From Thermococcus sp. (lineage in GTDB: Archaea; Methanobacteriota_B; Thermococci; Thermococcales; Thermococcaceae): DNA of 58,670 nt. Every line of letters begins with the position of its first letter. Within the stretch, counting starts at the first letter, position 1. Shown here piece by piece: positions 26,711-34,871 of the stretch. Made by a program: the position numbers and the translations under genes. A model generated the notes under the pieces. The model made no database searches. It was not told the DNA's origin and saw only the letters and a program-made list of their open reading frames with translations. The stretch covers positions 1 to 58,670 of the forward strand of contig NZ_WAKV01000019.1 of assembly GCF_015523185.1 (NCBI RefSeq). Direction: 5' to 3'.

Positions 26711-27717
26711 TACTCGCGCATAACTATCTCCTTGGTCAGCCTGACTATGAACGTCTTTCCAACCTTTTCCCTCTCGACTAGCTGTTTCTTCTCGAGCTCT
26801 TGGATGATTCTGCTTATCGTCGGCCTTGAGTAGCCGGTTAACTCAGGCAACTCCTCCTGCTTGACGGTTCCCCCTCTGTCGAGAATTGCCTTCACCACTA
26901 TGCGCTCCTTCTCGGTTAAGACCTCAATAGGGACCTTGTTGGCCGACCACTTCTTCTTGGCGTAGTAGAGGGAAGCCGGAATTGCTATCGCGAGAGTGAC
27001 TATCACGGCACCTATAACGAGGGTCCAATTGGTCTTAGCCGGCACCGTGGAGGATGAAACCGTTATCGTTATGCTCTCCTTCACCCAGTAGGTCTGATAA
27101 CCTAATGCCTGGAGTTCTTTCTCGATGTTCTTGGACATGCCCGCGCCGATTAGAACGACTTGTCGTGGATGAAGTTTTTTTAGACCTTCAATTACTGACT
27201 TCGAGAGGTTATCTGGATTCGTTAAAAGAAGGGGGTTATTGTATGTCATCGCCCACCTAGCGGCGGCTAAGGCCGAGCCGTAGTCACTGGCACTTGCAAG
27301 GACAACGGTGTTAGCACCGTTTGGGTAAAACTCCTCGGCAAGCTTAACAGAGGTGTCTACCCTTGTTGCTCCACCTATTCTGGTCACTTGGAACCCGAGG
27401 CTGATTAACTGCTCCTGCACTTTCTGACTAATGGCTTTATAGTCACCTATTACGAGTACCTTATACCAGCCAAACTGCTCGTAGCTCTGGAGCTGAGCAA
27501 GAGTTGCCGTATCGAGCTCGTTGGGATTAACGGGAAGAATAGGGACACCAAGGAGCTTTGAATATGGGATGGCAACTATGTAGTCAATCAGGTTGTCGTT
27601 TCTAACGATTATAATGTCGTAGGGAGAGCTTTCTGTTTGGGCATGAACGGGATGAACGAGTGAGATTAGGGACATTAGAACCAGTGCAAAGACAAAGAAC
27701 CACATACGTTTGCCCAT
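26710..27717 (-). CDS. Membrane-anchored winged-helix protein with extracellular CWB2-like domain
   Basis: The 335-residue protein has four parts. Residues 1-26 are a signal peptide ending VHPVHAQ. Residues about 33-215 resemble a cell-wall-binding repeat 2 domain (VLVIGDYKAISQKVQEQL, RIGGATRVDTSVKLAEEF, VVLASASDYGSALAAARWA). A single span lies near 232-252. Residues about 265-335 are a MarR/IclR-like winged helix (LTEKERIVVKAILDRGGTVKQEEL, SRPTISRIIQELEKKQLV). It could sense something outside and act on DNA inside. ATG 27717 follows GGTGGTGAA. Confidence 0.8.
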   Translation of the reverse strand: MGKRMWFFVFALVLMSLISLVHPVHAQTESSPYDIIIVRNDNLIDYIVAIPYSKLLGVPILPVNPNELDTATLAQLQSYEQFGWYKVLVIGDYKAISQKVQEQLISLGFQVTRIGGATRVDTSVKLAEEFYPNGANTVVLASASDYGSALAAARWAMTYNNPLLLTNPDNLSKSVIEGLKKLHPRQVVLIGAGMSKNIEKELQALGYQTYWVKESITITVSSSTVPAKTNWTLVIGAVIVTLAIAIPASLYYAKKKWSANKVPIEVLTEKERIVVKAILDRGGTVKQEELPELTGYSRPTISRIIQELEKKQLVEREKVGKTFIVRLTKEIVMRE

Positions 27718-27762
27718 TTCACCACCTAAAAAGGGAATTAGGAGAGGCTTTTAAAAGGTTTT

Positions 27763-28440
27763 TCAAAGCTCGAGCTCTTCGCCGGGCTTGAGGATTATAA
27801 CCTCAGCCCTGTCCCCTACGAGCTTCTTGAACTCCTCTGGATTGGCTGAAATCGGTGGCCATGTGTTGTAGTGCATCGGCACGACTTTCTTCGGTTTGAG
27901 GAGCTCAACTGCCTTTGCCGCTTCTCTTGGCCCCATCGTGAAATGGCCGCCTATTGGAAGCAAAGCCACGTCAATCGGTCCGTAGAGCTCGCTGAAAAGT
28001 CCCATGTCGAGGAACACGAAGGTGTCCCCAGCGTGGTAGATGGTCTTTCCGTCGAGCTTGACGATATAGCCGGAGGCGTTCCCTATGCTGTGAACCCCGT
28101 CACTGCTTGAGTGCCAGGCTGGAACTTGGATGATTCCAACGCCGTCTATCTCCGTTGGCCCGTAGTTCATGCCTATCGTCTCAACGGAACCGTTGGCCTG
28201 CTGGTTGATGTAGTTCGCTACGTCGAACATGGCAACAATCTTCGCCCCAGTTCTCCTGGCTATCTCTATGGCATCTCCAATGTGGTCGCCGTGGGCGTGG
28301 GTGACCAGAATAAGGTCGGCCTCAATTTCCTCCGGCTTTACAGCGGCCTGCGGGTTTCCGCTGAGGAAGGGGTCTATCAGGATTCTCTTGCTCCCCTCGA
28401 TGTAGAAAGCGGCATGTCCCAAAAAGCGAACCTTCACCAT
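27763..28440 (-). CDS. UPF0173 metal-dependent hydrolase
   Basis: The 225-residue metallo-beta-lactamase-fold protein has the zinc-binding motif THAHGDHIGDA, with further ligands in PAWHSS, HAGDT and PMHYNTWP. This is the UPF0173/UlaG-like group, whose natural substrate is not established. ATG 28440 follows GGTGGTGAAA; an in-frame GTG at 28449 lies in that site. An inverted repeat at 28450-28472 covers its ribosome-binding site. Confidence 0.9.
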   Translation of the reverse strand: MVKVRFLGHAAFYIEGSKRILIDPFLSGNPQAAVKPEEIEADLILVTHAHGDHIGDAIEIARRTGAKIVAMFDVANYINQQANGSVETIGMNYGPTEIDGVGIIQVPAWHSSSDGVHSIGNASGYIVKLDGKTIYHAGDTFVFLDMGLFSELYGPIDVALLPIGGHFTMGPREAAKAVELLKPKKVVPMHYNTWPPISANPEEFKKLVGDRAEVIILKPGEELEL

Positions 28441-28449
28441 TTTCACCAC

Positions 28450-28472
28450 CTCCGGAATTAAAATAACCGGAG
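28450..28472 (-). repeat. Inverted repeat over the UPF0173 leader
   Basis: CTCCGG (28450-28455) and CCGGAG (28467-28472) form a perfect 6-bp inverted repeat around an 11-base A/T-rich centre. The 3' arm as read on the mRNA overlaps the GGAGGTG ribosome-binding site of the gene ending at 28440. It could be an operator near the start site or an RNA hairpin hiding the site. Confidence 0.45.
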
Positions 28473-28605
28473 CTTACTTAAAGCTTTCGATGGTGGAAAA
28501 CGCCCATTCATGAACGCAAATAGCTCAATAATGTCCCAAAATTCCCCGATGCTCTCTTTGGGAAAGCTTATATACGATTCCACGGAGATTTTAACGGTGA
28601 GGCTC

Positions 28606-29982
28606 ATGGACATAGACTACTTCTTCAAACCGAAGGCCATAGCCGTTATTGGTGCATCGAACGACCCGTTAAAACTCGGCTATGAGGTCTTTAAGAACCT
28701 CAAGAAGTACAAAGACGGCAAGGTTTATCCCGTCAACGTCAAGGACGAGGTCGTTCAGGGGGTTAAGGCCTACAAGAATGTCAAGGACATCCCGGACGAG
28801 GTTGACCTCGCCATAATAGTTGTTCCAAAGAGGTTCGTCAAGCAAACGCTCATCGATTGTGGAGAGAAAGGCGTCAAAGGGGCGGTTATCATAACCGCTG
28901 GTTTCGGCGAAACCGGCGAGGAAGGCAAAAAAGAGGAGCGCGAGCTGGTGGAGATTGCCCATAGATATGGGATGAGGCTCATCGGTCCGAACTGCGTCGG
29001 CGTTATGAACACTCACAACGACATGAACGCGACCTTCATAATGGACGCGAGAAAGGGAGACATAGCCTTCGTCAGCCAGAGCGGTGCCTTGGGAGCGGGA
29101 ATCGTCTACAAGACGGTTAAAGAGGGGATAGGGTTCTCGAAGTTCGTAAGCGTCGGCAACATGGCCGACCTTGACTTCGCGGAGCTCATGGAGTATCTGG
29201 CCGACACAGAGGAGGACAAGGCAATAGCGCTCTATATTGAGGGAATAAAGGACGGAAGGAAGTTCATTGAAGTTGCCAAGCGCGTCACCAAGAAGAAGCC
29301 CGTTATAGCGCTAAAAGCCGGGAGAAGCGAGAGCGGGGCAAGGGCCGCTTCAAGTCATACCGGCTCTTTAGCGGGAAGCTGGAAGATTTATGAGGCGGCC
29401 TTTAAGCAGAGCGGCGTTCTTATAGCCGAGACCATAGACGACATGCTCAGCATGGCAAGGGCCTTCACACAGCCACTGCCCAGAGGAAAGCGCATCGCGA
29501 TAATGACGAACGCAGGTGGTCCGGGAGTTCTCACCGCGGACCAGATTGACAGGCGCGGGTTGAAGCTGGCCGACCTTGAGGAGAAGACGATAGAGGAACT
29601 GCGCTCCTTCCTCCCGCCGATGGCGGCAGTTAAGAACCCGGTTGACATGATAGCCTCCGCGAGGGGAGAGGACTACTACAGGACGGCGAAGGCCCTGCTC
29701 AAAGACCCAAATGTTGACATGCTCATAGCGATATGCGTCGTCCCAACCTTCGCGGGAATGACGCCCACGGAGCACGCCGAGGGAGTAATCAAAGCTGTTA
29801 AGGAGGTCAACAACGGAAAGCCAGTTCTGGCGCTCTTCATGGCGGGTTACGTCAGCGAGAAGGCCAAGGAACTGCTCGAGGCTAACGGAATCCCGAGCTA
29901 TGAGAGACCGGAGGATGTGGCCGCTGGTGCCTACGCCCTCGTTCAGCAGGCGAAGAACGCTGGTGTTTTGGAGGATGAGTGA
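28606..29982 (+). CDS. acdA: ADP-forming acyl-CoA synthetase alpha subunit
   Basis: The 458-residue alpha subunit of acetyl/aryl-CoA synthetase (ADP-forming) makes ATP from acyl-CoA. It has a CoA-binding Rossmann domain (AVIGASNDPLKLG), ligase-CoA domains (FVSQSGALGAG) and the catalytic phospho-histidine H251 in SSHTGSLAG. The neighbouring iorAB genes make aryl-acetyl-CoA from aromatic amino acids, so this is most likely the type II alpha subunit with aryl-CoA preference. The beta subunit is not here. GGTGA is five bases before ATG 28606. Confidence 0.9.
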   Translation: MDIDYFFKPKAIAVIGASNDPLKLGYEVFKNLKKYKDGKVYPVNVKDEVVQGVKAYKNVKDIPDEVDLAIIVVPKRFVKQTLIDCGEKGVKGAVIITAGFGETGEEGKKEERELVEIAHRYGMRLIGPNCVGVMNTHNDMNATFIMDARKGDIAFVSQSGALGAGIVYKTVKEGIGFSKFVSVGNMADLDFAELMEYLADTEEDKAIALYIEGIKDGRKFIEVAKRVTKKKPVIALKAGRSESGARAASSHTGSLAGSWKIYEAAFKQSGVLIAETIDDMLSMARAFTQPLPRGKRIAIMTNAGGPGVLTADQIDRRGLKLADLEEKTIEELRSFLPPMAAVKNPVDMIASARGEDYYRTAKALLKDPNVDMLIAICVVPTFAGMTPTEHAEGVIKAVKEVNNGKPVLALFMAGYVSEKAKELLEANGIPSYERPEDVAAGAYALVQQAKNAGVLEDE

Positions 29983-29983
29983 G

Positions 29984-30142
29984 ATGGAGGTCAAAGCGGA
30001 TCCCCATGAAAGAAAAGTTCCCAAGATTCCCACCAATCCAGTTACTATAGACGACCTCTATGAGAGAATGAAGACTCTGGTGGGGGAAATTAAAGAGGAT
30101 CCCCACAGAATCCTACGGGAGATGCGGAATGCTCGTGGTTGA
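29984..30142 (+). CDS. VapB-like antitoxin
   Basis: The 52-residue charged protein (MEVKADPHERKVPKIPTN, then DDLYERMKTLVGEIKEDP) is placed like the antitoxin of a VapBC pair. The ATG is one base after the acyl-CoA synthetase stop, and the 3' end overlaps the PIN toxin by 14 bases. No helix-turn-helix or ribbon-helix-helix is obvious, so the family is uncertain. It would neutralise the toxin and perhaps autoregulate. Confidence 0.65.
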   Translation: MEVKADPHERKVPKIPTNPVTIDDLYERMKTLVGEIKEDPHRILREMRNARG

Positions 30143-30590
30143 CACATCGGCATTCATCGACTCAATCATTCCAGTTAAAGGTAAAGAAGATAGGAACAGA
30201 CTGGCGAGAAGGGCAATCTCTGCCGCTGAGGCCAGTGGAATTCCCGTACTAATGCCTCGCCTAGGGGTAGTTGAAACCATAAGTTTAGTGAAGAGACTAA
30301 CCGGCAAAGAGGAGGCGGTTGATTTAACAGTGGAATACCTTGAGGCAAAGGTTCTGCAAGTCTCTGAAGACTGGATCTTCGAGGATGCGAAGACGATAGC
30401 CCGGAAGATTCATCCAAGGGCTGCGGATTCCTACTTCATAGCCACTGCCAAAAAGTTCAACGCAATACTCATATCGTCCGATAAAGATATGGTGGCCCAT
30501 GCTAAGAAGATGGGTATTAAAGCGTTTTATATTTTGGATGAAAAACAACTTAACGAATACCTTGATGAGATATCCGGAGGTGCCGTTTAG
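30129..30590 (+). CDS. vapC: PIN-domain ribonuclease toxin (VapC-like)
   Basis: The 153-residue PIN-domain protein has the acidic active site D5 (VVDTSAFID), E49 (VVETISL), D100 (AADSYFIATAK) and D118/D120 (SSDKD). VapC toxins cut tRNA or rRNA. It overlaps the antitoxin gene, and its TAG abuts the iorA ATG with no gap, so it is fully embedded in the aromatic-acid operon. Confidence 0.88.
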   Translation: MLVVDTSAFIDSIIPVKGKEDRNRLARRAISAAEASGIPVLMPRLGVVETISLVKRLTGKEEAVDLTVEYLEAKVLQVSEDWIFEDAKTIARKIHPRAADSYFIATAKKFNAILISSDKDMVAHAKKMGIKAFYILDEKQLNEYLDEISGGAV

Positions 30591-32534
30591 ATGGCAAAGG
30601 TTACGGATATAGTGTTATGGGACAAGCCAGGGGAGAGGGTGCTCCTTCTCGGGAATCAGGCCATAGCGCGCGGTGCTTTAGAGGGCAACATAGCGGTTTT
30701 CGCAGCGTATCCCGGAACACCGAGCTCAGAACTTACCGACACGATGGCAATGGTTGCCAAAAAGGCTGGTGTCTACATGGAGTACTCCACCAACGAGAAG
30801 GTGGCATTTGAGACTGCTTTGGCCGCTTCATGGAGTGGCCTTAGAGCAATGACGGCAATGAAGCACGTTGGCCTTAACGTCGCCATGGACAGCTTCATGA
30901 CAGCAACATACATGGGAGTCAACGGCGGGCTGATAGTTATGGTGGCAGATGACCCGAGCATGTGGAGCAGTCAGAACGAGCAGGACACAAGGGCGATAGC
31001 CAAAAACGCGGGGATTCCTGTTTTGGAACCCTCGAGCGTTCAGGAAGCGAAGGACATGGTAAAGTACGCCTTCGAGGTGAGCGAGAAGTACGGGCAGATG
31101 GTAATCCTTAGAACAACAACCAGAAGTTCCCACATGCGTGGTGACGTTGTTCTTGGAGAACTGCCCGAGGAGATAAGAAAAGCCAAGAGAAAGTTCGGGA
31201 ACTTCAAGAAGAACCCCGAGAGGTACGTTGACATACCAGCCTTCCAGAGGAAGAAGCACCCCTGGTTGCTTGAAACTATCGAGAAGTTCCGCGAGGAGTT
31301 CAACGAGAGCCCCTTCAACTGGATTGAAGGCGATGAGAACGCGAAGGTCGGTATAATCGCTCCGGGTCTCAGCTACGCCTACGTGAAAGAGGCCCTAGCA
31401 TGGCTCGGTGTCGAGAACGTCAAGTTGCTCAAGCTCGGAACGCCGTATCCGGTTCCATACGGCCTGCTTGAAAAGTTCTTTGAGGGACTTGAAAGGGTCC
31501 TCATAGTTGAGGAGCTTGAACCGGTCGTTGAGGAGCAGGTAAAGGTCTGGGCCTACGACAAAGGCCTGAGGATTCCGATTCACGGGAAGGACCTTGTTCC
31601 CCGCGTTTACGAGATGACGACGAGGAGAGCTGTAGAGGCCGTAGCAAAGTTCCTCGGCCTGGAAACACCGATAGACTTCGAGGAGATAGACAGAAAGTAC
31701 GAGAAGGTCTCAAAGATAGTCCCGCCGAGGCCCCCGAGCCTCTGTCCGGCCTGTCCGCACAGGAACACATTCTACGCGATTAGGCGCGCCGCAACTCCAA
31801 GGGCCATATTCCCGAGCGATATAGGCTGTTACACCCTCGGCGTTCTGCCACCGCTCAAGACCGTTGACACCACGATAGCGATGGGTGGCTCCATAGGTAT
31901 GGCCCATGGCCTCGACGTCGCTTTGAACGGCGTTCCAGGTGAGGAAGAGAGGAAGACAGGGAAAGAAAAGAAGATAATCGTTGCCACCATAGGAGACTCG
32001 ACCTTCTTCCACACAGGACTTCCGGCTTTGGCAAATGCCATCTACAACCGCTCCAATGTGGTCATAGTCGTCCTTGACAACCTCGTCACGGCAATGACTG
32101 GTGACCAGCCCAACCCTGGAACCGGAGACACTCCCCACGGGCCCGGTAAAAGGATACTCATAGAGGAAGTCGCAAAGGCCATGGGGGCGGACTTTGTTAA
32201 AGTTGTGGACCCATATGACATAAAGGCAACTGAGAAGGCAATCAAAGAAGCTCTGGCCGTTGACGGCGTAAGCGTTGTCGTTGCCAGACAGCCCTGTGCA
32301 CTCTACAGGATAGGTCAGATGAGGCGCGCTGGAGAGAAGTGGCCCATCTACCACGTCATCGAGGACAAGTGTACTGGCTGTAAGATATGTATCAACGCCT
32401 ACGGCTGTCCGGCGATATACTGGGACGCCGAGAAGAAGAAAGCTAAGATAGACCCGACGATGTGCTGGGGCTGCGGTGGTTGTGCTCAAGTGTGTCCGTT
32501 TGGAGCCTTCGAGCCCATGGAGGAGGGTGAGTGA
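30591..32534 (+). CDS. iorA: Indolepyruvate ferredoxin oxidoreductase alpha subunit
   Basis: The 647-residue subunit oxidises aryl pyruvates (from Trp, Phe, Tyr transamination) to aryl-acetyl-CoA with reduction of ferredoxin. Visible regions are the pyrimidine-binding part ([13 protein letters not shown]), the TPP site around [16 protein letters not shown] and VVLDN, and two C-terminal [4Fe-4S] motifs, [14 protein letters not shown] and [16 protein letters not shown]. It starts directly at the vapC stop. It forms a complex with IorB encoded next. Confidence 0.95.
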   Translation: MAKVTDIVLWDKPGERVLLLGNQAIARGALEGNIAVFAAYPGTPSSELTDTMAMVAKKAGVYMEYSTNEKVAFETALAASWSGLRAMTAMKHVGLNVAMDSFMTATYMGVNGGLIVMVADDPSMWSSQNEQDTRAIAKNAGIPVLEPSSVQEAKDMVKYAFEVSEKYGQMVILRTTTRSSHMRGDVVLGELPEEIRKAKRKFGNFKKNPERYVDIPAFQRKKHPWLLETIEKFREEFNESPFNWIEGDENAKVGIIAPGLSYAYVKEALAWLGVENVKLLKLGTPYPVPYGLLEKFFEGLERVLIVEELEPVVEEQVKVWAYDKGLRIPIHGKDLVPRVYEMTTRRAVEAVAKFLGLETPIDFEEIDRKYEKVSKIVPPRPPSLCPACPHRNTFYAIRRAATPRAIFPSDIGCYTLGVLPPLKTVDTTIAMGGSIGMAHGLDVALNGVPGEEERKTGKEKKIIVATIGDSTFFHTGLPALANAIYNRSNVVIVVLDNLVTAMTGDQPNPGTGDTPHGPGKRILIEEVAKAMGADFVKVVDPYDIKATEKAIKEALAVDGVSVVVARQPCALYRIGQMRRAGEKWPIYHVIEDKCTGCKICINAYGCPAIYWDAEKKKAKIDPTMCWGCGGCAQVCPFGAFEPMEEGE

Positions 32535-32535
32535 G

Positions 32536-33144
32536 ATGAGGGAGTATAACATCGTTATCACGGGAGTTGGCGGCCAGGGAATCCTCACGGCAGCAAACCT
32601 GTTAGGCTGGGCGGCTTTGAGGGCTGGCTACAAGGTTCGCGTTGGCGAGGTTCACGGAATGAGCCAGCGCTTTGGTTCGGTCATAGCCTACGTCCGCTTT
32701 GGCGAAGATGTCTACGGCGCGATGGTTCCAGAGGGAAAGGCTGACGTCATACTCAGCTTTGAGCCGGTTGAGGCTTTACGTTACATTAACTATCTGAAGA
32801 AGGGTGGTCTGGTTTTCACCAACGCGAGACCTATTCCACCTGTCCAGGTCTCTATGGGCCTCGCCACTTATCCGAGCTTAGAAGAGATGAGAAAAATCAT
32901 CGAGGAAGACTTTGGAGGCAAGTTTATGGCCTTCGACGCTGAAGAGCTGGCCCTCAAGGCAGGGAACATCGTTACCACCAACGTCGTCCTCATCGGGGCT
33001 TTGACTCAAACGCCCGGCTTTCCACTCTCGGCCGAGCACGTAAGGGAAGTCATAAAGGTCAGCGTTCCGCCGAAGACGATAGACGTGAACATGAAGGCCT
33101 TCGACCTAGGAATTAAGGCCGCGAAAGAGATGCTGGGGCTTTGA
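32536..33144 (+). CDS. iorB: Indolepyruvate ferredoxin oxidoreductase beta subunit
   Basis: The 202-residue gamma-type subunit begins [20 protein letters not shown], typical of IorB/PorG-like subunits that complete the TPP enzyme. GGTGAGTGAG precedes ATG 32536, one base after the iorA stop. A pyrimidine-rich stretch with T runs (33145-33180) after the stop may terminate the operon. Confidence 0.95.
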   Translation: MREYNIVITGVGGQGILTAANLLGWAALRAGYKVRVGEVHGMSQRFGSVIAYVRFGEDVYGAMVPEGKADVILSFEPVEALRYINYLKKGGLVFTNARPIPPVQVSMGLATYPSLEEMRKIIEEDFGGKFMAFDAEELALKAGNIVTTNVVLIGALTQTPGFPLSAEHVREVIKVSVPPKTIDVNMKAFDLGIKAAKEMLGL

Positions 33145-33224
33145 TTGCCCCTCACCCTTTTGCCTCTTTTGTTCTTTCCAAAATGCTTATTAGCACTCAA
33201 CTGGAATAACTTTTCGGTGCAGCC

Positions 33225-34871
33225 ATGGGGTGCATTGATGGAACGCCGCTCGATGGTTGGAAAATATTCTCCGCTAAAGCAGGCTGTCGGGCATTTAAAG
33301 GGAAAGATAGAATCTATCTAATCGAATGGACGGACTATTATGTCGAAGGGGAGAACAACAGTCTCAAGACAGTTCTAATCAACGGCAAACCCGCGAGAAT
33401 GCTCAAAAACGGACTCTTTGTTGTATCCTTCGGGAATTTTATTGGCCTTTCTAAATTGGTTCTTCTGTTTGAAGGCGGCAAAACAACAAAAGTTCCCGTT
33501 GAGGTTCTTTCGCTCAAAGTTTCAAGGATGTACCCAGAGCTTCTCTCGTCATTTGAAGGCTACGGTATTGAAAGGCTCTCACGCCTCCAGAACGCTTTTG
33601 TAGGGACATTAACAGGCGAAATTCTTCGGTATTCGAGTTCCATCCCCTTTCAGCTGGAGTCTCCCACTGGGTTCTCGACCTTGGAAAGCGATGAGCCGAT
33701 CAACGAACTCTTCGCCTACCACTTCCTTCGCTCGAACGGTGAAAGAATCGTCGAGGCCTTTGAAACCGTACTCCGCAGAATGAAGAGGAAGCTTGTGGTT
33801 GAAGGGGAATGGATGAGAATAGACGAAGTGGATGAGATAACCCCTGAGACCCTCCTGTCCATCGTCCAGCACCCAAAATACCTGGCTCCCGCGGGGGAGG
33901 GTGTTCTGATAGCGGATTACCTGAACGGCTATACCCCAACTAGGGTCTTGGGATACAGGAAGTACGAGAGCTTCGACACTCCCGAGAATCGGTTTGCCAA
34001 GTATTTCCTCAACTTGCTAATTGAGTGGAGCGAGCGCGTTCTTGAGGCATTTGGTGGCGAGAGAGATGCAGACATCGAAAGGATACAGGAACTCCTCGGG
34101 GAGCTTGAGTTTATAAGGAGCAATGGACTCTGGGAGGACATTGGCGAGATGACGTTTTTTCCATACACCTCACAAACCCTTCTGAAGGGTGACGGCTACC
34201 GTGAACTGCTGGAGCTTTACAGGGAATTCACTTCCCACCTTCCTTTCTTCGAGGAGCTGCAGAGGGCGATAGACAATAAGGACATCGCCAAGCTGTACGA
34301 GTACTGGGCCTTCTTCAGGCTCGTTGACGAACTCGGAGAGATTCTTGGAAAGAAAGAGCTCAAAATCCACGTGCTTCCTGCAGGTGAGCTCTCTGAGAAA
34401 GGAAATGTTTACGCTGAATTCGACAACGGCTGGAGGCTCTACTACAACAAGCGGCTAACCCCAAGGAGGTGGAGCTACTCTGTGACGCTCAGACCAGACT
34501 TCTCGCTCTTTAACGGAAATCCCTCAAAGAAAAGCACGGAACTCATTGGAGTCTTCGATGCAAAGTTCAAGCTTGAGGTGGTGGATGAGCCAAAAGAGAT
34601 AGAAAAATTCGACGAGGAAACTGAAACCGCAGAAAAAACGGGGAATTATGGGACCTGGGCGAAGCTGGAGGATGTTTACAAAATGCACACGTACCGGGAT
34701 GCTCTTGGGGGTAGGTTTGCAGTCGTGGTTTATCCCGGGAAGAAAAGTCTATTTTTTGACGTAAAAGAAGGTAGGGTTAAGAAATACACCCTGGATGAAG
34801 TTTTGATTGGAGAATTAAGCGGCGTTGGTTATCTGAGGTTTGTTCCGGAGGTGGAAAAATGTGATTGGTGA
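33225..34871 (+). CDS. McrC-like nuclease subunit (DUF2357, PD-(D/E)XK)
   Basis: The 548-residue protein has the layout of McrC-type partners of McrB ATPases: an N-terminal beta-rich region, a helical DUF2357-like middle and a C-terminal PD-(D/E)XK nuclease. The nuclease residues visible are D425 (LRPDFSLF) and D445-A-K447 (VFDAKFKLE). Such subunits cut modified foreign DNA when the AAA+ ring translocates. ATG 33225 follows GGTGC. It overlaps the mcrB-like gene by 11 bases. Confidence 0.82.
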   Translation: MGCIDGTPLDGWKIFSAKAGCRAFKGKDRIYLIEWTDYYVEGENNSLKTVLINGKPARMLKNGLFVVSFGNFIGLSKLVLLFEGGKTTKVPVEVLSLKVSRMYPELLSSFEGYGIERLSRLQNAFVGTLTGEILRYSSSIPFQLESPTGFSTLESDEPINELFAYHFLRSNGERIVEAFETVLRRMKRKLVVEGEWMRIDEVDEITPETLLSIVQHPKYLAPAGEGVLIADYLNGYTPTRVLGYRKYESFDTPENRFAKYFLNLLIEWSERVLEAFGGERDADIERIQELLGELEFIRSNGLWEDIGEMTFFPYTSQTLLKGDGYRELLELYREFTSHLPFFEELQRAIDNKDIAKLYEYWAFFRLVDELGEILGKKELKIHVLPAGELSEKGNVYAEFDNGWRLYYNKRLTPRRWSYSVTLRPDFSLFNGNPSKKSTELIGVFDAKFKLEVVDEPKEIEKFDEETETAEKTGNYGTWAKLEDVYKMHTYRDALGGRFAVVVYPGKKSLFFDVKEGRVKKYTLDEVLIGELSGVGYLRFVPEVEKCDW

